Assembly (NCBI GenBank): GCA_019186985.1
Contig: JABARQ010000015.1
Span: 1-64,000, forward strand
Direction: 5' to 3'
Origin: Prosthecobacter sp.
GTDB lineage: Bacteria > Verrucomicrobiota > Verrucomicrobiia > Verrucomicrobiales > Verrucomicrobiaceae
Length of the DNA stretch: 64,000 bases
A model generated the notes under the pieces. The model worked only from the letters and a program-made list of their open reading frames with translations, searched no databases and was not told the origin of the DNA. Shown piece after piece: positions 35,580 through 50,500 of the stretch. Positions within the stretch are counted from its first letter, which is position 1; every line of letters begins with the position of its first letter. The position numbers and the translations under genes are program-made.

Positions 35580-38500
35580 TCAGGGACCCACGGGGGCCAG
35601 AATGACCATGCCCGAGAGCCGCGGGGTGTCCTTGGTGGTCGTGGCGGGCGTGCCGCCAGAGGCAGGCTGCGGGAGCTGGTCGTTGAGGAAGTAGCCCATG
35701 CCCACGAGGCTGGTTCCACCTCCGACCAGCCTTTCGCGGATGATCAGTCCCTGGTAGGTCACAGGCCGTTTCACCGGATTTGGCTTCTGACCAGCGACAG
35801 GGTTGTTGTCGACCAGTTCAAACTTGCCGCTGAAGGCACCGGACGCCGCCGTCGCCGTAAGCGTGGTTCCCGCCGTGTTCACGGTGGTCGTCTTCTTCGG
35901 CACGGTGACCTTGCTGGCGGCACCGATGCTGATGACGACATTGGGGTTGGTACCGGTCACGATGTCATCTTCGCCATCCTCGAGGAAGGTGAGCTCCGCG
36001 TTGTTGGAGCCCGGATCCACACCAAGCAGGACCTTGGTGTCGGTCTTCGCAGGAGCAATGTAGCGGCCACCCACGACGGTGAGGACAACCGGTGTCGTGA
36101 CCGAGGTGGCTGGAACACCGGAGATGACCTGCGTGGAACCAAAGCCGGCGCGGTAGACGCGTGCCTTGGTGGCGGCGGCGGGGTCAGGCGGACGGACATG
36201 GGAGACGACCCCGGTGACATCATTGTCCGTGTCATTCGGAGTGCTGCGCGTGTCAATCAACAGGGTTTCAATGACCGGTGTGGCCGGATCATCGCTGAGG
36301 ATCGACCCCTTGGTGGTGGTCTTGTAGAGGACCTGGAACAGGAACATCTGGCCCGACGGGCCGACAAAGGAGCTTGCCGTCAGCGTCTCACCATCGGCAG
36401 TGCGTCCGGCAAGCTTGCAATTGCCGGAGCTTTCAACCTTGCCTGAGGCATAACCAGCGCCCTGCGGCACATCGGTGTTGGCGACCAGGGAGCTGGCGTC
36501 CGGCAGGCCGAAGGCGATGTTGTAAAGGCCCAGGTATTCGGTCGGCACGGCCGAGATGTTGGCCACGGCCTTGGCAGCCCAGCCGTTTCTCCAGCCGGTA
36601 AACGCCACCGAGGAGGCTCCGCTGGTGATGGTGGCATTTGTGATCAGCACGGAGGGAGGAGCCTTCACCGCAGGAGGCAGGACATCGGCCGAGGGAGTGA
36701 TGCCAAGGTCGAACTCAACCGTGACCGCAGGTTCGGTCTTGGTGGCCGGGACCACGAAGGAGCCGGAGGGAGCCTCAAGCAGCGTCCCCGAAGCATCCAC
36801 GTTCATGGCAAGCTCGCCCTTGAAGGAGCGGCTTGTGCCTGAGCCGAGGGTCAGCTTGCCAGAGAAGAGGCCAAGGCTGGTGACCGTCATCTCAAAGCGA
36901 CCGCCCAGGTTGCCATTGAGGGCTGAGCTGCGGGCGACAGGACCGGCGAAGTTTCCGGCAACACCGGCAGGCACGTCGAAGATCTGCAGGGTGGAGGTCA
37001 CCTTGTTCGAATCCCCGGCCTGATTGGTGGCCCAGGTGATGATTGAATAAATGCCAGCCTTGGTCGGACGTCCGCTGATGACCCCCGTGGCCTTGTTGAA
37101 GGTGAGGCCGGCAGGCATCTTGGACGAGGTGCTGAAGGTCACCGCCGTCTTGTTCCTGTCGCCGGCCAGGGTGACTGCGTCGCTGTAATAACCGCCGATG
37201 ACACCGGGTTTGAAGGCGGCCGGAGTGGTGTTCTCAGGGGCCGTGTCATAGACACGCACATCGTAGAAGCAGCCCGCGACCTCGGTGTTGTCAGAACCCT
37301 TGACCTTGCAGACATAAAGGCCGTCGTCGGCCATCACGGCGTTGCCGACCCTCAGGGTGGCCAGGGCGGCACCCGTGTATTCGGCACCGACAAACCTTGA
37401 GTCATTCGTGGGGATCGGAGTGTCCACGGCAACGATGACATCCTGGTCAGGAGCACCATCCTCACCAGGAATGGTCTGGGTTTCAAAGGTGCGGCGGAAC
37501 CACTTGTAGGTGGCGCTGCTCTTGGCGTTTTTACCGACGTTGGCCGTCAGGGTGAAGCTCGTCGCGTTCTTGAAGACCGGCAGCAGCCTTGTGGTGTTGT
37601 CCACAACGATGACATCAGCGGGCCCGGCCGTCTTCTTGGTGCTGGTCGAGTTTGAAACCTCACAGGTGTAGACCCCTCCATGGGTCATGGAGACCGGGTC
37701 CATTGTGTAGGTGGCTGAAGTCGCTCCGGTGACAGGCTTGCCGTCCTTTTTCCAGGCATACTTGAGAGTCGGGCGTCCGCTTGCGACCACGTTCATGGCA
37801 AGCGAAGCGCCGGCCAGGACGGTGCGTGCGGACACGGTGGAGGAATCGATGACAGGCACCGGGCTGAGGACAGGCAGGCTGACCGAGTTGCTGTCCGCCG
37901 AGTTCACGTTGTTGGTGACACGGCAGAAGTAGACATCCGGCACCGGCAGGATGGCTGAATTGGTAACCTTCAGCGTGGCGCTGTTCGAGTCGGGGATCTC
38001 CGTGCCGTTCCTGAACCACCTGTAAGTCAGCGGTGCGTCTCCATTCGCAGTCACGGAGAAGGTGATGGTCTCACCCTGGTAGGTGTTGCCCGGATAACGG
38101 GTCCGGGTGGCGACCACGTTGGCGACAGCCTTGCGGACCGAGAGGATCGCAGGGTTGCTGGTGACGCTGAGGCTCTCATTCACCGTGGAAATGAAGCGGC
38201 AGGCATACTGTCCATCCTCGGCCTCGGTGATCTCCTCCAGCGTGAACGAGCTGGTGAACCTGTTGCTCTGGTCGACAACAGCCGTGGCCGGCCCGGTCTG
38301 CAAGGGCACCTCGGTGCCGCCATCCACCCTCAGCCACACGGCGGTGTAAGGGCCGGGGCCGGTGACCGTGGAGGTGAATGTGGTGGACGAAGGAGCACCC
38401 GGGAGGCTGGGGTCGACCGTGCGGGATGTCGGCTGCCCGGAGGCGAGGATGATCGGCGTGTCGTTGACGTTCACCGTCACCGCGCTGCTGGTGACGCTGC

Positions 38501-41500
38501 CGCCGGCGTTCTGGGCACGGACCTGGAAGCTGCCCTTGGTTGCCGAGCTGGCGACCAGGGTGAAGGTGGCCGTGACACCTGCGCCCGCCGGAATCCGGTC
38601 GGTCGGATTGTAGGTGACCGTGTAGAGGTCGCTGGAAAGCGGCGCGCCGTCGCGAACCAGGGCAAAATCGATCACAGACGGCGGCACGGTGTTTGCATCA
38701 GCCCTGCAGGTGATGGTGAAGGTCACGCCCGGCTCGAGGGTGCCTGTCGCAGGCGAACGGGTGGGTGCCTGGGGAATCGTCGGCGGCGTCGGCAGGCTGG
38801 AGGCGCCTTCCTGGGTGACCACCAGCAGCACGCCAAGGGTGTTCAGCAGGCTGGTGTCCCAGCGGAAGTTGCCGCCCAGTTCAAACAGGGTCAGGTCAGT
38901 GCCGGCCTCGGTGCCGGTGCGGATCGTGTCACCCACGTTGACCTGGCCCAGGACGCCGTTCGTGCCGTTGGCTCCTGCCTTGAGCAGGTGGAACACGTCG
39001 CCGGCACGCGGGGTGTAGCCTTCGTTGATCAGGGTGATCTTGGAACCCGAAACAAAGGTCAGGGTGCCCGGGCCGGTGAGGCTGGTGACATTGATCATGT
39101 CATGCTGCTCCGAGGTGACGAGGTCACTCAGCGCGTGGGAGAACTCGTCGGAGGCGAGACCATTCCTCCAGGAGATGTAATTGCTGTCGCTCACGTCCAC
39201 CGAGCCTGGGGCGTTGTAAGTGGGAAGACGCACCTGGAGAAGCGCCTCAGCCCCGGCCTGGAAGATGGCATTGCCGCTGACGTTGAGGGTGCCGACATCG
39301 CGGCCGGACATGTCGCCGGGGGCGACGAACGCACCGGACTGGACATTCAGTGCGTTAAGGGCGGCTCCGCCCTGGATCCAGCCTGTTCCGGCGAGGGTGG
39401 CCCCCGCCTTCACCGTCGTGCCAAGGGCGTTGATGCCTCCTGTGTCACCAATGCCGCCACGCCCCACCTGGAGGATGCCGGCATTCACCACCGTGGTGCC
39501 GGTGTAATCATTGTCATGGGTCAGGACCGCCCATCCAACCCCGTCCTTCACCAGGTTCAGGGCGCTGCCGGAGAGATGTGAATTGGTGCCGACGGCGAAG
39601 AACTGGCTGTTGGGCACGCCGTCACGGAACAGGGCGTCCCAGGACGCCTCGAAGGTGGAAGGCGTGCTCTGATGGATGGTCAGCGTGCCCATGACCGATG
39701 CGGCATTCTCGATGATCTCCGTCCCGCCGTTCGTGGAGGCTCCGACCGTTCCGACATTGCCCGTGAAGGGGCCGTTGCCTCCGGCGGTGACAAGGTTGCC
39801 GATGGTGACGCTCCTGCCCCCGGACTGAAGGATGGAGTTGTAGTTCATCGTCACGTCATTGGCCGCCGTCAGGGCCTGGTTGTGGCCGAAGCGCAGGATC
39901 GTGGTCTTGTCGAAGTCGTTGGTGAGGTTGGCGCTGATGGAAATGTCGCCCGTCCAGGCGCTGTTGTTGCCGTTGAGGACGAGGTAGCCGGCCATGCGTC
40001 CGTTGGCGTTGTCGTTGGCCGCACCCGCGCCCGGGCCGGAGGAATCGCTGACCTGGATGTTGATGTTGCCGCTGGTGACCGCACCGTCACGCAGGCTGCC
40101 GTTCAGGTTCAGCACCGTCTGCTCGCCGCCGCTCGAGATGCCGCCGTCCTGGATGAGCAGGGCGAGGCTGTCGTTGAGGGTGATGTTGCCGTCAAAGGAC
40201 ACCCGGCTGCCGTTGGAGGTGTTGTCCACGCCGAGACGCTTCGTCTGTGCCGGGTTGTAGGCCACATCGATGTCATGCTTGATGTCGAACACCCAGTTGT
40301 GAATGCCGTCCGGATTGTTGATCATCAGCTGGGCCACGCCTCCACGGTCGGCATCTCCAAGCTTGATGGTCTTGCCATTGAGATAGCCGGTGCCGAGCGC
40401 ATCGCCCTGGTTGGAGGCGTAGACGGTGCCCTGTTTGATCACAAGCCCCCCGCGCCACTCCATGCTGTTGCCGCGGAACTCGAGCTGTCCGAGACCGTCC
40501 TTGACGATGTCCCCGGAGCCCATGATGTAGCCCTGGCCGTTCGTGAACCGGACGATGCTGACGTTGGCGGCGTTGACCGTGGGCAGGGCGTTGATGTTGG
40601 TCAGGGCACCGACGTCAAAGGTGGTGGTGCCTGCGAAGTTGATGGCTCCGAAGAGGTTGAGCGGGCGGCGGCTGCCCAGGTTGAGCTGCCCGTCAAGGGA
40701 GGCGGGCAGGCCGAGGTTGGCGTTGATGTCGAGCAGGCCGCTGTAAGTGAAGGTGTTGTTGCCCTCGAAGGTCAGGAACTCCTCGATGTTCCAGTCACCA
40801 CCATTGTTGCCGTTGCCGAGGAAGGCCTGGAAGCTAGTGCCCTGGCGGAAGACGGTGCCGTCGGCCCAGGAGCGGTTGGTGCCAAGGATGGTCGTGGTTC
40901 CCGTGTTGTTGTTGCCGGGATCGGCGACATCCGCCATGACCACCAGCGACCCCTGCCGGATGTCCAGCAGGCCCTGGAAGCTGCCGTTGTAAGCGTTGCC
41001 TCCGCTCATGAATGTCAGGGTACCCGGACCCGTCTTGATCAGGTCACCCCGGAACTGGTCTTCAGAAACGAGCGCTGGCTGGGCGACACTGATCGCATTG
41101 CCAAGAATCAGGTTGCCGTCCGGCCTGGCCACCTCGATGACGCCGCCATTGCCCTGCACGGTGACACCGCGGTTGCCCAGGCTTTCGATGCCGCCGGTCC
41201 AGCGCAGAGTACCGCCGTTCAGGGTGAGCTGCGAGTTGGTGTTCGATGTCGGGTTCGTCCCCAGGGCCGAGGTGGAGGCGACCTCAAGCACGGCTCCGTT
41301 GACGTAGGTGGTGCCCGTGTAGGTGTTGGCCCCGGTAAGCTTGACCGTGCCCGTCGTGTTGAACTGGGAGGGCAGCGTGGTGGATGGACCGGCGATCGTG
41401 AGGGATCCCGTGCCCGTGATCACGGCGCCGATGGTCAGGTTGCCCTGGCCGTATTGATGAACCACCAGGTCGGTCGAGTTGCTGATCGTGCCGTTGGCGA

Positions 41501-44500
41501 TGGTCTTGCTGGCAGCCCCTGTGGCCGTGCTTGCCAGAATGCCCCCCGCCACGCCGTCGCCGGCGATGGTGAGGGTGTTTCCGCCCAGCGAAACGAAGCT
41601 GTCGCTCATCGTGTCAAAACGGAGCGTGTTGATGCTCAGGCTCCCGCCAAGGGTGCCGCCGAAGCCCGCCCCGCCGTTTTCACTCACATTCTGCCCGGCC
41701 GCCCAGGTTGCGACATTGTTGTTCAGCTCGGCGCCAGAGCGCAGTGCCGTGGCCGTGGTGACACGGTTGCTGGTGTTCACCCTGGCAAAGTCGAGGGCGG
41801 TGCGGCTGGCGTTGCCATAGGTCGCCCAGGAGATGATCCGGTCACGCACCAGGGCGGTGCTGGTGCCGAACTGAAGGTTGATGGCTGCCGTGCCGCCGGC
41901 GGCCTGGTTTTCGATGAAGGACACGGCGGCGCCGGCGGTCCTGGTGATCACCCCGTTGGTGGCATTGGTGTTGCCCAGGTTGATGGTCAGGCTCTGGGCC
42001 GCCATGGTGCGGGCCTCGATCTCCGAGACGCCCGCCGTGAAGGCGACCGTGCGCACGGCGGCCGTGTCGGTGCTGTAGTTGGCCGTGAAGGCGGCGTTGG
42101 TCCTGCCCAGGCTCACCATGCTGCCGCCTCGGAAGGTGAAGTTGCCGGCAGCGCCAAGTCGCGCCACGTTGGCCCCGTTGTGGTCGATCGTGAGAGTACC
42201 GCCGCCCAGCTCAAAGCTGCCAACGTCGCCCGCTGTCGCCAGACTGGCGTTCATGAGGACGACATTTCCCCGTCCGGTCTTGAGGATGCTCTGGGTGCTT
42301 CCGCTCAGGCGCATGTTGAGGTTCACCGTTCCCCCGGCCATGGCATACAGCCTCGCCTGCTTGGCAAGGGTCAACGTGCCGTTGCCGGTGCCGTAGGAGA
42401 CCGATCCCGTTTCATTGATGCCGCCCATGTAGGTGGTGTTGCCGGAATTGATCGTCCAGCTGGTCATGTTGAAGGACTGTCCGGAGACACCGTTTGCCCC
42501 AGGCTGGCCGAGGAAGATGGCGGTGTTGCCTGCGCCGCCGATGTTGAAGCCATGCTGAGTGGTGTTGCCGTTGGTCGCCTGCACCCCGTTGGAGTCCCCC
42601 CCGGCAATGCGGCTGATGGCCGTGTTGGTCCAGAAGCCCGTGCCATCGTTGCCTGCGGCGGAAGGGTCATAGCTGATGTAGAGCACGCCCTGGTCCAGCA
42701 GCAGCCTGCCGGCGGCGTTGGTCTGCCTTTCCATGATCACATTGAGGTCATTGTTCCCCGTGACAGTGAAGCGGAACACCTCATTCTGATTGGTGACCGT
42801 GCTTCCAACCGCCGGCCCTGTGGAAAGGACCGTTCCCGTTGGATAGGACGCCACAACTCCGGAAACCGGAATGGCGTTGCCATTGGCATCCAGCCGGTCG
42901 CCAAGCTGGCCGCGCAGGATGACGAAAGCGTTGGCGGAACCACTGAGGTTCAAAATCCTGGAGGAGCTGGCCACCGTGTCATTGACGATCGGCGTCGATC
43001 CGCCGGTGATGTTGCCGTCGACGATCAGGACCGAGTTGCCGCCGGAGGCGGACATGAGCGGAATAAACACGGCCTGACCGGCGGCGTCGACATTGTCGAC
43101 GGTGATGTTGCCGTAGAGGTAGTTCAGGTCATTGCTGGAGTTCATCACAATCTGGTTGCCCGTAAGGGGGCCGACCAGGATGTCCTTCCTTGCCCCGGGG
43201 GCCCCCACGACGATGCCGTTGCCGGTGAGCAGCTGACCGCTGCCCGTGATGTAAATGTGGTTGCCAGGACCGCCGGCACCGGCAGCAGAGCGACCATTGC
43301 GCAGGAGCAGGTTGCCCTCGCCCACGTAGGTGACGCCTGTGTAGGTGTTGTAGCCGTCAAGCACGACCTGGCCGATGCCTGTCTTGGTCAGGCCGCCGGA
43401 GCCGGTGATGTCCGAGCGGATGTTAAAGCTGTTGCCGACCTGGACGGTGCCATCCGTGAAGCGAACCACCGCGTTCTGGTTGTTGATGATCGCCTCACGC
43501 GAGCCAAAGGCCAGGGTGCCGCCGGCGATCACCGTGTCATTGATGAACGCATTGTTGCCGTTGGTGCTGTCGCCCATGGCGAAGTAGGCGCTTGACACCA
43601 TGCCCGAGGCGACCGTCAGGCGGCCGTCAATGAAGAGGTTGGTGACATAGGGCGTGCTGTAGCTGGTCAGGGTGGTGCCGTTGTTGATGGCAGCGGCGGT
43701 CCCGACATTGTCACCCCTGCTGTCTGAAAGCGGGCCGAAACGCAGCGAGTTCACCGTCATGTCCTGCCGGACGATGGCGTTGACCACGTTCAGGTTGACG
43801 TTCTGACCGGCGCCGTTCAAGGCATCCAGGACACCATCCGCAGGCGTGTAATACTCCGAATCATCCAGCGGTCGGAGATAGCCTCCTTCGAGGGTCATGA
43901 AATGGCTGCCGGTGGCATACTGCAGGTTTCTGCCCTGGTTGTACAGGTCGGAGGCGTTGGCATTGTTATAGCCAAGGTCGCGCAGGTCGGCGAGGTAGGT
44001 GTGCGGCATGATGCCGCCGAACACACCGGCCACGACGGCCTTGTTCGTGGCGCTGGTGCCGGAGCCGTACTGGGAGATGCCCGTGGTGCTGTTCAGGAGC
44101 ACCCTCACGCTGTCCACACCCTCGGAAGGCTCGGCACTCCCGAAGGTTGAGGTCGCGTCCAGGTTGCGGATGCGGAGCACGGCGCCGGGGCTGCGCTCGA
44201 TCCTGCCGATCGTCAGCGTCATCGGCTGGCCGGCCCCATCCAGCGGCCAGAGGTCGATCATGTTGGTGCTCGAGGCGACCCGGACCGCAGCACCGGCCTC
44301 CGTGGCGATCTTCTCGGTGTTGGGCGCCGTGCCGCCATGGATCCGCAGCCAGCCGTTGTTCATGTTGAAGGTGCCGGCATCGTTGATGCGGTTGTTGTTG
44401 TTTCCACCGACAACGTTTGAGGTGGCATCAAGGCGTCCGGTGTTGTCCAGGGTCAGCATGCCGCGCCGCTGAAGATTGATCGCCGACACGCCAGAAAGCT

Positions 44501-47500
44501 GGGCGTTCACCCCGGTCAGCGTCACCCCCCATTCCGCCCAGCCTTCGGCCTCGCCGTAGGTCTGGTAGTTCACCCCGTTGATGGCAACCGTGTTGCTCTG
44601 CCAGTCGACCGCCGCGGTTCCGTGACGGAGGATGTTCATCTCACCGGTGAAGGTGTTGTTGTTGGTCAGGCGCAGTTCGCGGTAGCCGGTCTTCGTGAAA
44701 CCGCCGGCACCGGTGATCTGCCCGCCGACGATCAGCTTCGACTGGATGGATCCTGTAAGGTTGCCCTGCTCGACAATCGAAACATCAAAGCCTGATCCAG
44801 AAGCATCAATGTGGAAGATGTTCCTGGCGGCCTCACCGAGCACCGTGATGTTGCCGTCCAGGTAGGTCCTTGGGTTGGGAAGGGTGTCGTTGCCGAAGTC
44901 GATGTAGTTTGCCCCGCCTCCGCGCAGGTCGGCGGCCCCTCCCCTGGCGACCACGCCGTTCATGGTGATGGGCACCGAGTGATGGACGTTGAAGTTGCGG
45001 TAAAGGTTCAGCCTGGCGCCGACATTGGGGCTGTTGCCCGAAGCGGGGGTCGTGTAATCCGTGAAGGTGGCCCCGGCATAGGCGATCTCAATGCCACCGG
45101 TCACGTCGGCGGCGCCGATGCCGCCCCAAAGGCCCGCGGAATTCACCGGAGCGTCCATTTCAAGTCGGAGGATGCCTTCCTGGACGGTGATCTTGCCAAG
45201 GGCGGAGGTGAAGGTGGGCTGGTGAAGCACCACGCCGCCGCCCTGGCTGGCTCCCTTCACCGTCAGTTCGTGGCCGTTGCCGGCAAGGGTCGGGAAAACG
45301 CGCGTGAAGTTGCCATCAAGCGTGGAGCCCGTGTTGGTGTTGATGTCGTACGAAGCCAGGTCCAGCCTCGACCCGTTGGCAAATCCACCGCCGCTGAGCG
45401 TGGCGTTGCCGCTGAAGACAAGGTGCGAGAAGGTGCCCGTTCCGGAGGTGTTGCGCAGGGCGCCCGTGCCGTTGACCCCGGAACCCTGGACTTCGATGAA
45501 CTTGCGGAACGGGTCCGAGTCATCGACATAAGCCGTGGCCTGGCCCCTCAGGTCAAGGGTGGCGCCTGAGGCCACCGTGACCCTGCTGGCAAAGCCGGAG
45601 GCACCGAGCGCGCGTGCGTTGCCGACACGGATTTCGCCCGCGTTAAGCAGGATCTGCCCCCGGAGGGTGGCATCCGCATTGGCAGCCGTGAAGCCGTCGA
45701 GCACGCCCGAGAAATTGCTGGCGCTGAGGGTCAGGATGCCATTGCCGTTCTTGGTGAAGCCGTTCCCGGCGTCGATCAGGCCGGAGACCGTCAGGGCTGA
45801 ACCTGCGGGCAGGTTGATGACGGCCCCTGCCGGGGTGCTGTTGGCCAGCGTCATCCTGCCGCTGATGGTCGCCCCGGTGGCGGCCGCAAGCAGGGCGATG
45901 GTCGAGTTCTGATTCATGGTGATCAGCTCACCCGTGCTGCGGTTGTCATTGATCTGGAGCGTTCCGCCGGCGTTGATCGTGGTCCGGCCGCGGTTGGAAC
46001 CGAGGGCGTTGTTGTTGCCCGAAATCTGGAGCACCCCGCCGCTGATGACAATCTCACCCGCGAAGCTGCCGCTGTCAGACGAGAGCAGCACGGGCTTGAG
46101 GTTGCCCGCCGCGAGGGTGATGGTTCCTCCGCCCTGGACAACGCCAAGCGTCTGAAGCGCGGTGTCCGACGAGAGGAATGTCAGAGCGGCCCCCTGGCTC
46201 ATGTTGACGGGCAGGGCGGTGCTGCCACCCAGGGTCGCGGCGGTGGCCGTGCTGGGCGCGGCGGCCGTGCCGCCCACCTGGATCTCGCCCTCATTGATGT
46301 TGACGGCGCCGGTCTGGGTGTTGATCGCGTTGAGGAAGACCTTGCCGGCACCCGACTTGGTGATCTGATGGGCGCTGGTGTTGTTCTGGATCACCGAGTT
46401 GATCTGCAGATGACCGCTGATGTTGTGCTGGTGAAGGATGACAGCGTCCAGGCTGGCGGCGGCGGAGTTGTTCTGGATGGCGTTGCCCGTGATGATCACA
46501 TGATTGGCGCCGACGTTTGGCGTCACCAGGATGCCTGCGCCTTCCAGGGACAGCAGCCCGCCGAGGGTCAGCGTCGTTGCCTGATTCTGGTTAAACCTGA
46601 GCGTGAAGGCGGTGGCTGCGCCCGAGGTCGACGGGGCAGCGCCGGAAACATCCGTGTTGCTGCCGGAAGTGTAGCTGTTTGAAGCATACAAGTTGCTGGC
46701 GAGGGCGGTGATCTTGATGTCGCTGCCGGTGTTCGACGTCACAGCCCAGCTGGTCTTGCCGACGGTGGCATAGGCCCCCACGGCAGCCCCGGCCGCGCCG
46801 CCGGAGGTGGCGAGAATGCCGCCGTTGACATCATTGAAGTTGTTGGTCGTCGCAATCTCGGCGGCGGAGAAGTCGATGGTTGCACCGCTTCCGGCTGCGC
46901 GCGTGATGTTTTCGAGGTTGATGGTCGCCGTGCTTCCCGCGGCACGCCGGATTTCACTGGCCCCCTGGGAAAGCGTCAGGCTGCCGATCTGCTCAACATA
47001 GTTGTTGCCACCGCCAACCAGGTTGATGGCTCCCCCTGTCGTGCCAAAGATGTTGGTCTGTCCGGAGACGTTGTCATCCACGCCGGGGAGGGTCAGCACA
47101 CCGGCTGTTCCCAGGGTCAGCGCAGCACCGTCGGGAAGCTTGCTGTTTTCACCCGTGGCATAGTTCAGTTCCAGCGTGCCACCCCGGACCTGCACGGCCC
47201 CGGTCCAGCCTGCCGTGTTGGCACCGGAAAGCACCAGGGTGCCGGCGCCAGACTTGATCAGCGTGCCGGACCCCGTCACGGAGGAGGCCGCGTTGCTCAG
47301 GTTCAGCGAGGCGCCACTGTCAACGGCAACGCCCATGTTCGCCGTCAGCGTGACCAGGCCAGAAAGGGTGTTCGAACCGCTGCGCACCTGGATGCCACCG
47401 CTGGCCGTGGAGTTGGTGATGTTGTTGGCCATCGAGATGCCGCCCGCACCACCGCGGATTTCAAGACCGACACCGCCGCCGCCGTTGATCGTCACCAATC

Positions 47501-50500
47501 CCGTGCCAAGGGCCGAACCATGGCTTACGGCCAGGGTTCCGGCCGTGATGGTGGTGCCGCCTGAATAGGTGTTGTTGTTGCTCAGGATCCACAAGCCGCC
47601 CTCGATCTTGGAGAGGCTGGTGATGTCAGCCCCATTGTCCGTCAGCCTTGGGGCCATGAGGTTGTCAGCAATCGTCGCGCCACGAAGCACCAGCGTGCGG
47701 TTGCCCGAACCCGTGAATGCAACGTCGCCCGTGTTGGTGAACTCAATCTTGGGAGCCGCAGTGCCCCCGATCACCGTGCCGTCGGCCCAGATGTTCGCAG
47801 CGCTGGTGCCGGCCCCGATGGTGAAGAGCCTGTCCGTGGACTGATCGGCGAAGCCAAGCCAGCGAAGGCCGCCTCCGCCCGTGCCGGTGTTCAGCACCAG
47901 GTTGGCGGCGTCCGCCGCAGCCGAACCAATGCCGCTTGCCTGCCCTGCGTTGGCCAGATGGTAGACGTCAATGCGGTTGGCGACCAGGTTGGTGCCGTTG
48001 GTTGTGATGGTGGTTGGCCCGGTGTAGGTGTTCCTGTTGGGCAGGATCGACACGCGTGCATTGGTGTCGTTGTTCGTGCGGGTGAGCCCGCCCCCCCCGC
48101 TGATGATGCCCGAGTAGGTCTGGTTGGCGTTCCGGACGGTGAGGATGGCATTTTCATCCAGGATGACACCCGTGCCAACGGCGCCGGCCAGCCCGCCGAT
48201 GGTTTCGCTGCCACGAAGCCTGAACGTCGCCACGCCGACGGACGAGCCGTCGGAGCCGGCGTTGGCCAGGCTGACGATGGAATCATCTCCAATCGATCCG
48301 ACATGGGCGTTGGCAGGAGTCCCGCCTCCGTCGAAGCTGGCTCCACCGGCCACCTCCAGGGTTCCGCGGTTGACCGTGACGGTGCCGGTCATGGTGTTCG
48401 TCGTGGAGTTCAGCACCCATTTGCCCGGGCCGTCCTTCTGAATGCCAACAACCGCCGCACCGGCCCCCTTCGAGATGACCCCGTTGATGATGTTGTCCCC
48501 GGTGTTCGTGCCGTCCAGAATCCAGCTGCGGTTGCCGTCGGCACCGGAGGTCAGGCTGCCATTGATCACCACTGTCTTCGTGCCGTTGTTACTGATGCGT
48601 CCACTGCCTGGATTGGTCGTGCTGCTGAAGCTCTGGGTGAACGAAATGTTGGAGCCGAGGTTGAGCACGCCGGGGTTCGGGTCATTGAAGATGATGCTGC
48701 CGGTGGAAGCCGCTCCGCCACCTGCGCCCAGGCCGTCGCCGCCACCGGTGAAGGCATAGCGACGTCCGTTGAAATCATTGGTGCCAAGATCGATGGTGCG
48801 CGCGGCGGTGAGATCGCCCATGACGCCGGTGGTGTTGGTGCCGTTGCCAAGGTTGCCGGCAAACTCAAGGGCGCCGACATTCACGGTGATGCTGCCGCTG
48901 AAGTTGTTGTTCGCGTTGGAGATGGTCCACCGGCCGTGCCCATACTGGTCGTTGTCAGCAACCTTCGGGTTGGCGACGAGCGAAAGCACCGCGCCGCCCT
49001 GGTCAATCATGCCCCGGATCTCGTTGCCCACGGTCTGGCCGTGAAGGATGAGCGTCTTGTTGGAAAGGTTGGTGATCCTGATCCTGCCGTTGCTGCCAGA
49101 TGAGCTCGAATCCGAGCCGATGATGAGCGGGGCGATGGCGTTGGAGCCAATGCGCACCGTCGCCGCCTGGCTGGCATCCTCGACAACGATGGGCTGTCCG
49201 GCCTCGATGCCGCCGGGAAGCGTGCTGAAGCTCAGGGTGATCGTGTTCAGGCCGGCGTTGATGCCCGTGACCCTCGAACCTGGGGCGATGTTCGGGCCGC
49301 TGACGGCCATGTTCAGAGCCAGGCCGGTCACATCATTCAGCTTGATGACGTTGGTGGGGTCGCCGACCGCCTCCGCAAGCGTCCGGTTTTCCAGGGTGGC
49401 CGAGGCGGACAGGTTGAAGTCCCGGGTGGTGACATGCGGCGTCGTGCTGCGGCTCACATATTCCAGACGCGCCTCCTGCGGCGTGTTGCCCAGCACACCG
49501 CCGACGCCGAGGGTGATCTCCTGGGCAAGGCCGAGGCCGCTGCCGTAGCCCAGGTCAGCAACGCGGGCCGTCGTGATCTGGGAAGTGCTGCCGATCACCG
49601 CAGGCCCCGTCAGCGACGACGCCCCGTAGAGGCCATACCAGGCTGCTGCGTTCAACGCGGAGAAGAGCACGGTCCCGTCACCGGTGAAGTTTCCGCGCAC
49701 CACATGGTTGTTGTTGCCGCTGATGCCGTTGTCGATGGTCAGCACCACGCCGGTGGGGACGGCGATGGTGGATCCCGACTGGGCGCGCAGTTCACCGATG
49801 GTTTCAGACCGGTTGAACTGAAGCATGGCCCCGCGAAGGAGGTAGATGTTGGCGTCGTTGTTGATGCCGTCCGGCACCTGGGAGGCGTTGGCCGCATCCG
49901 GGTCGCTGAGATAGGTGTGGTCGACGACAAGGCTGCCGCGCTGGATGTAGACCACGTTGCGGCGGTTGGTGCCGCCCGTGCTGGCGAAGTTGTTGTAGCC
50001 CTTCAGCGTGGTCGTCCCCGTGTTGCGGAAGATCGTGTTGGCGGTGGTGTTGTCCGAGTTGTTGCCAAGGAAACGGCCCCAGAGCGTGTTGCTGGCCGTA
50101 CCGGCAATCTCGATGACCGAGTTGCTCACCGGCTGGAAGTTCAGCCTGTTGTCCTCGCCGTTGACGACGGGACCCGCGATGGTCAGGACGCCGCCGGGCT
50201 CGGACTGGAGAAGAGCGCGCTGGGTGAATGGATTCTGCCCGGGCTGGGAATGGCTGCCCGCCGTCAGCGTTCCCGCAATCGTCACCGACCCGAGCCCCAT
50301 GCGGTGGAACAGGGCGTTGAAGGCGCCCGTGGTGCCGTTGCTCCAGGGGTTCAGCGTGATGTTGTTGTTCAATGTGACGTTGCGCAGGGTCTGGTAGCGC
50401 AGGCTCGATCCTGCGCCGCTGGACGACTGAACGATGATGGCCCCACCGCCCAGCCTGCCGTCGTAGTTCTCGCCGCCGACACGGACGTCAGCGTTGACGT

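Noticed and set aside
39672-43595. An open frame of about 1,300 codons on the plus strand opposite the giant gene
   Set aside because: Its translation is low-complexity Val/Gly/Asp/Ala-rich sequence without domains. It arises from codon bias of the repeat region, and many similar shorter frames occur on both strands there.
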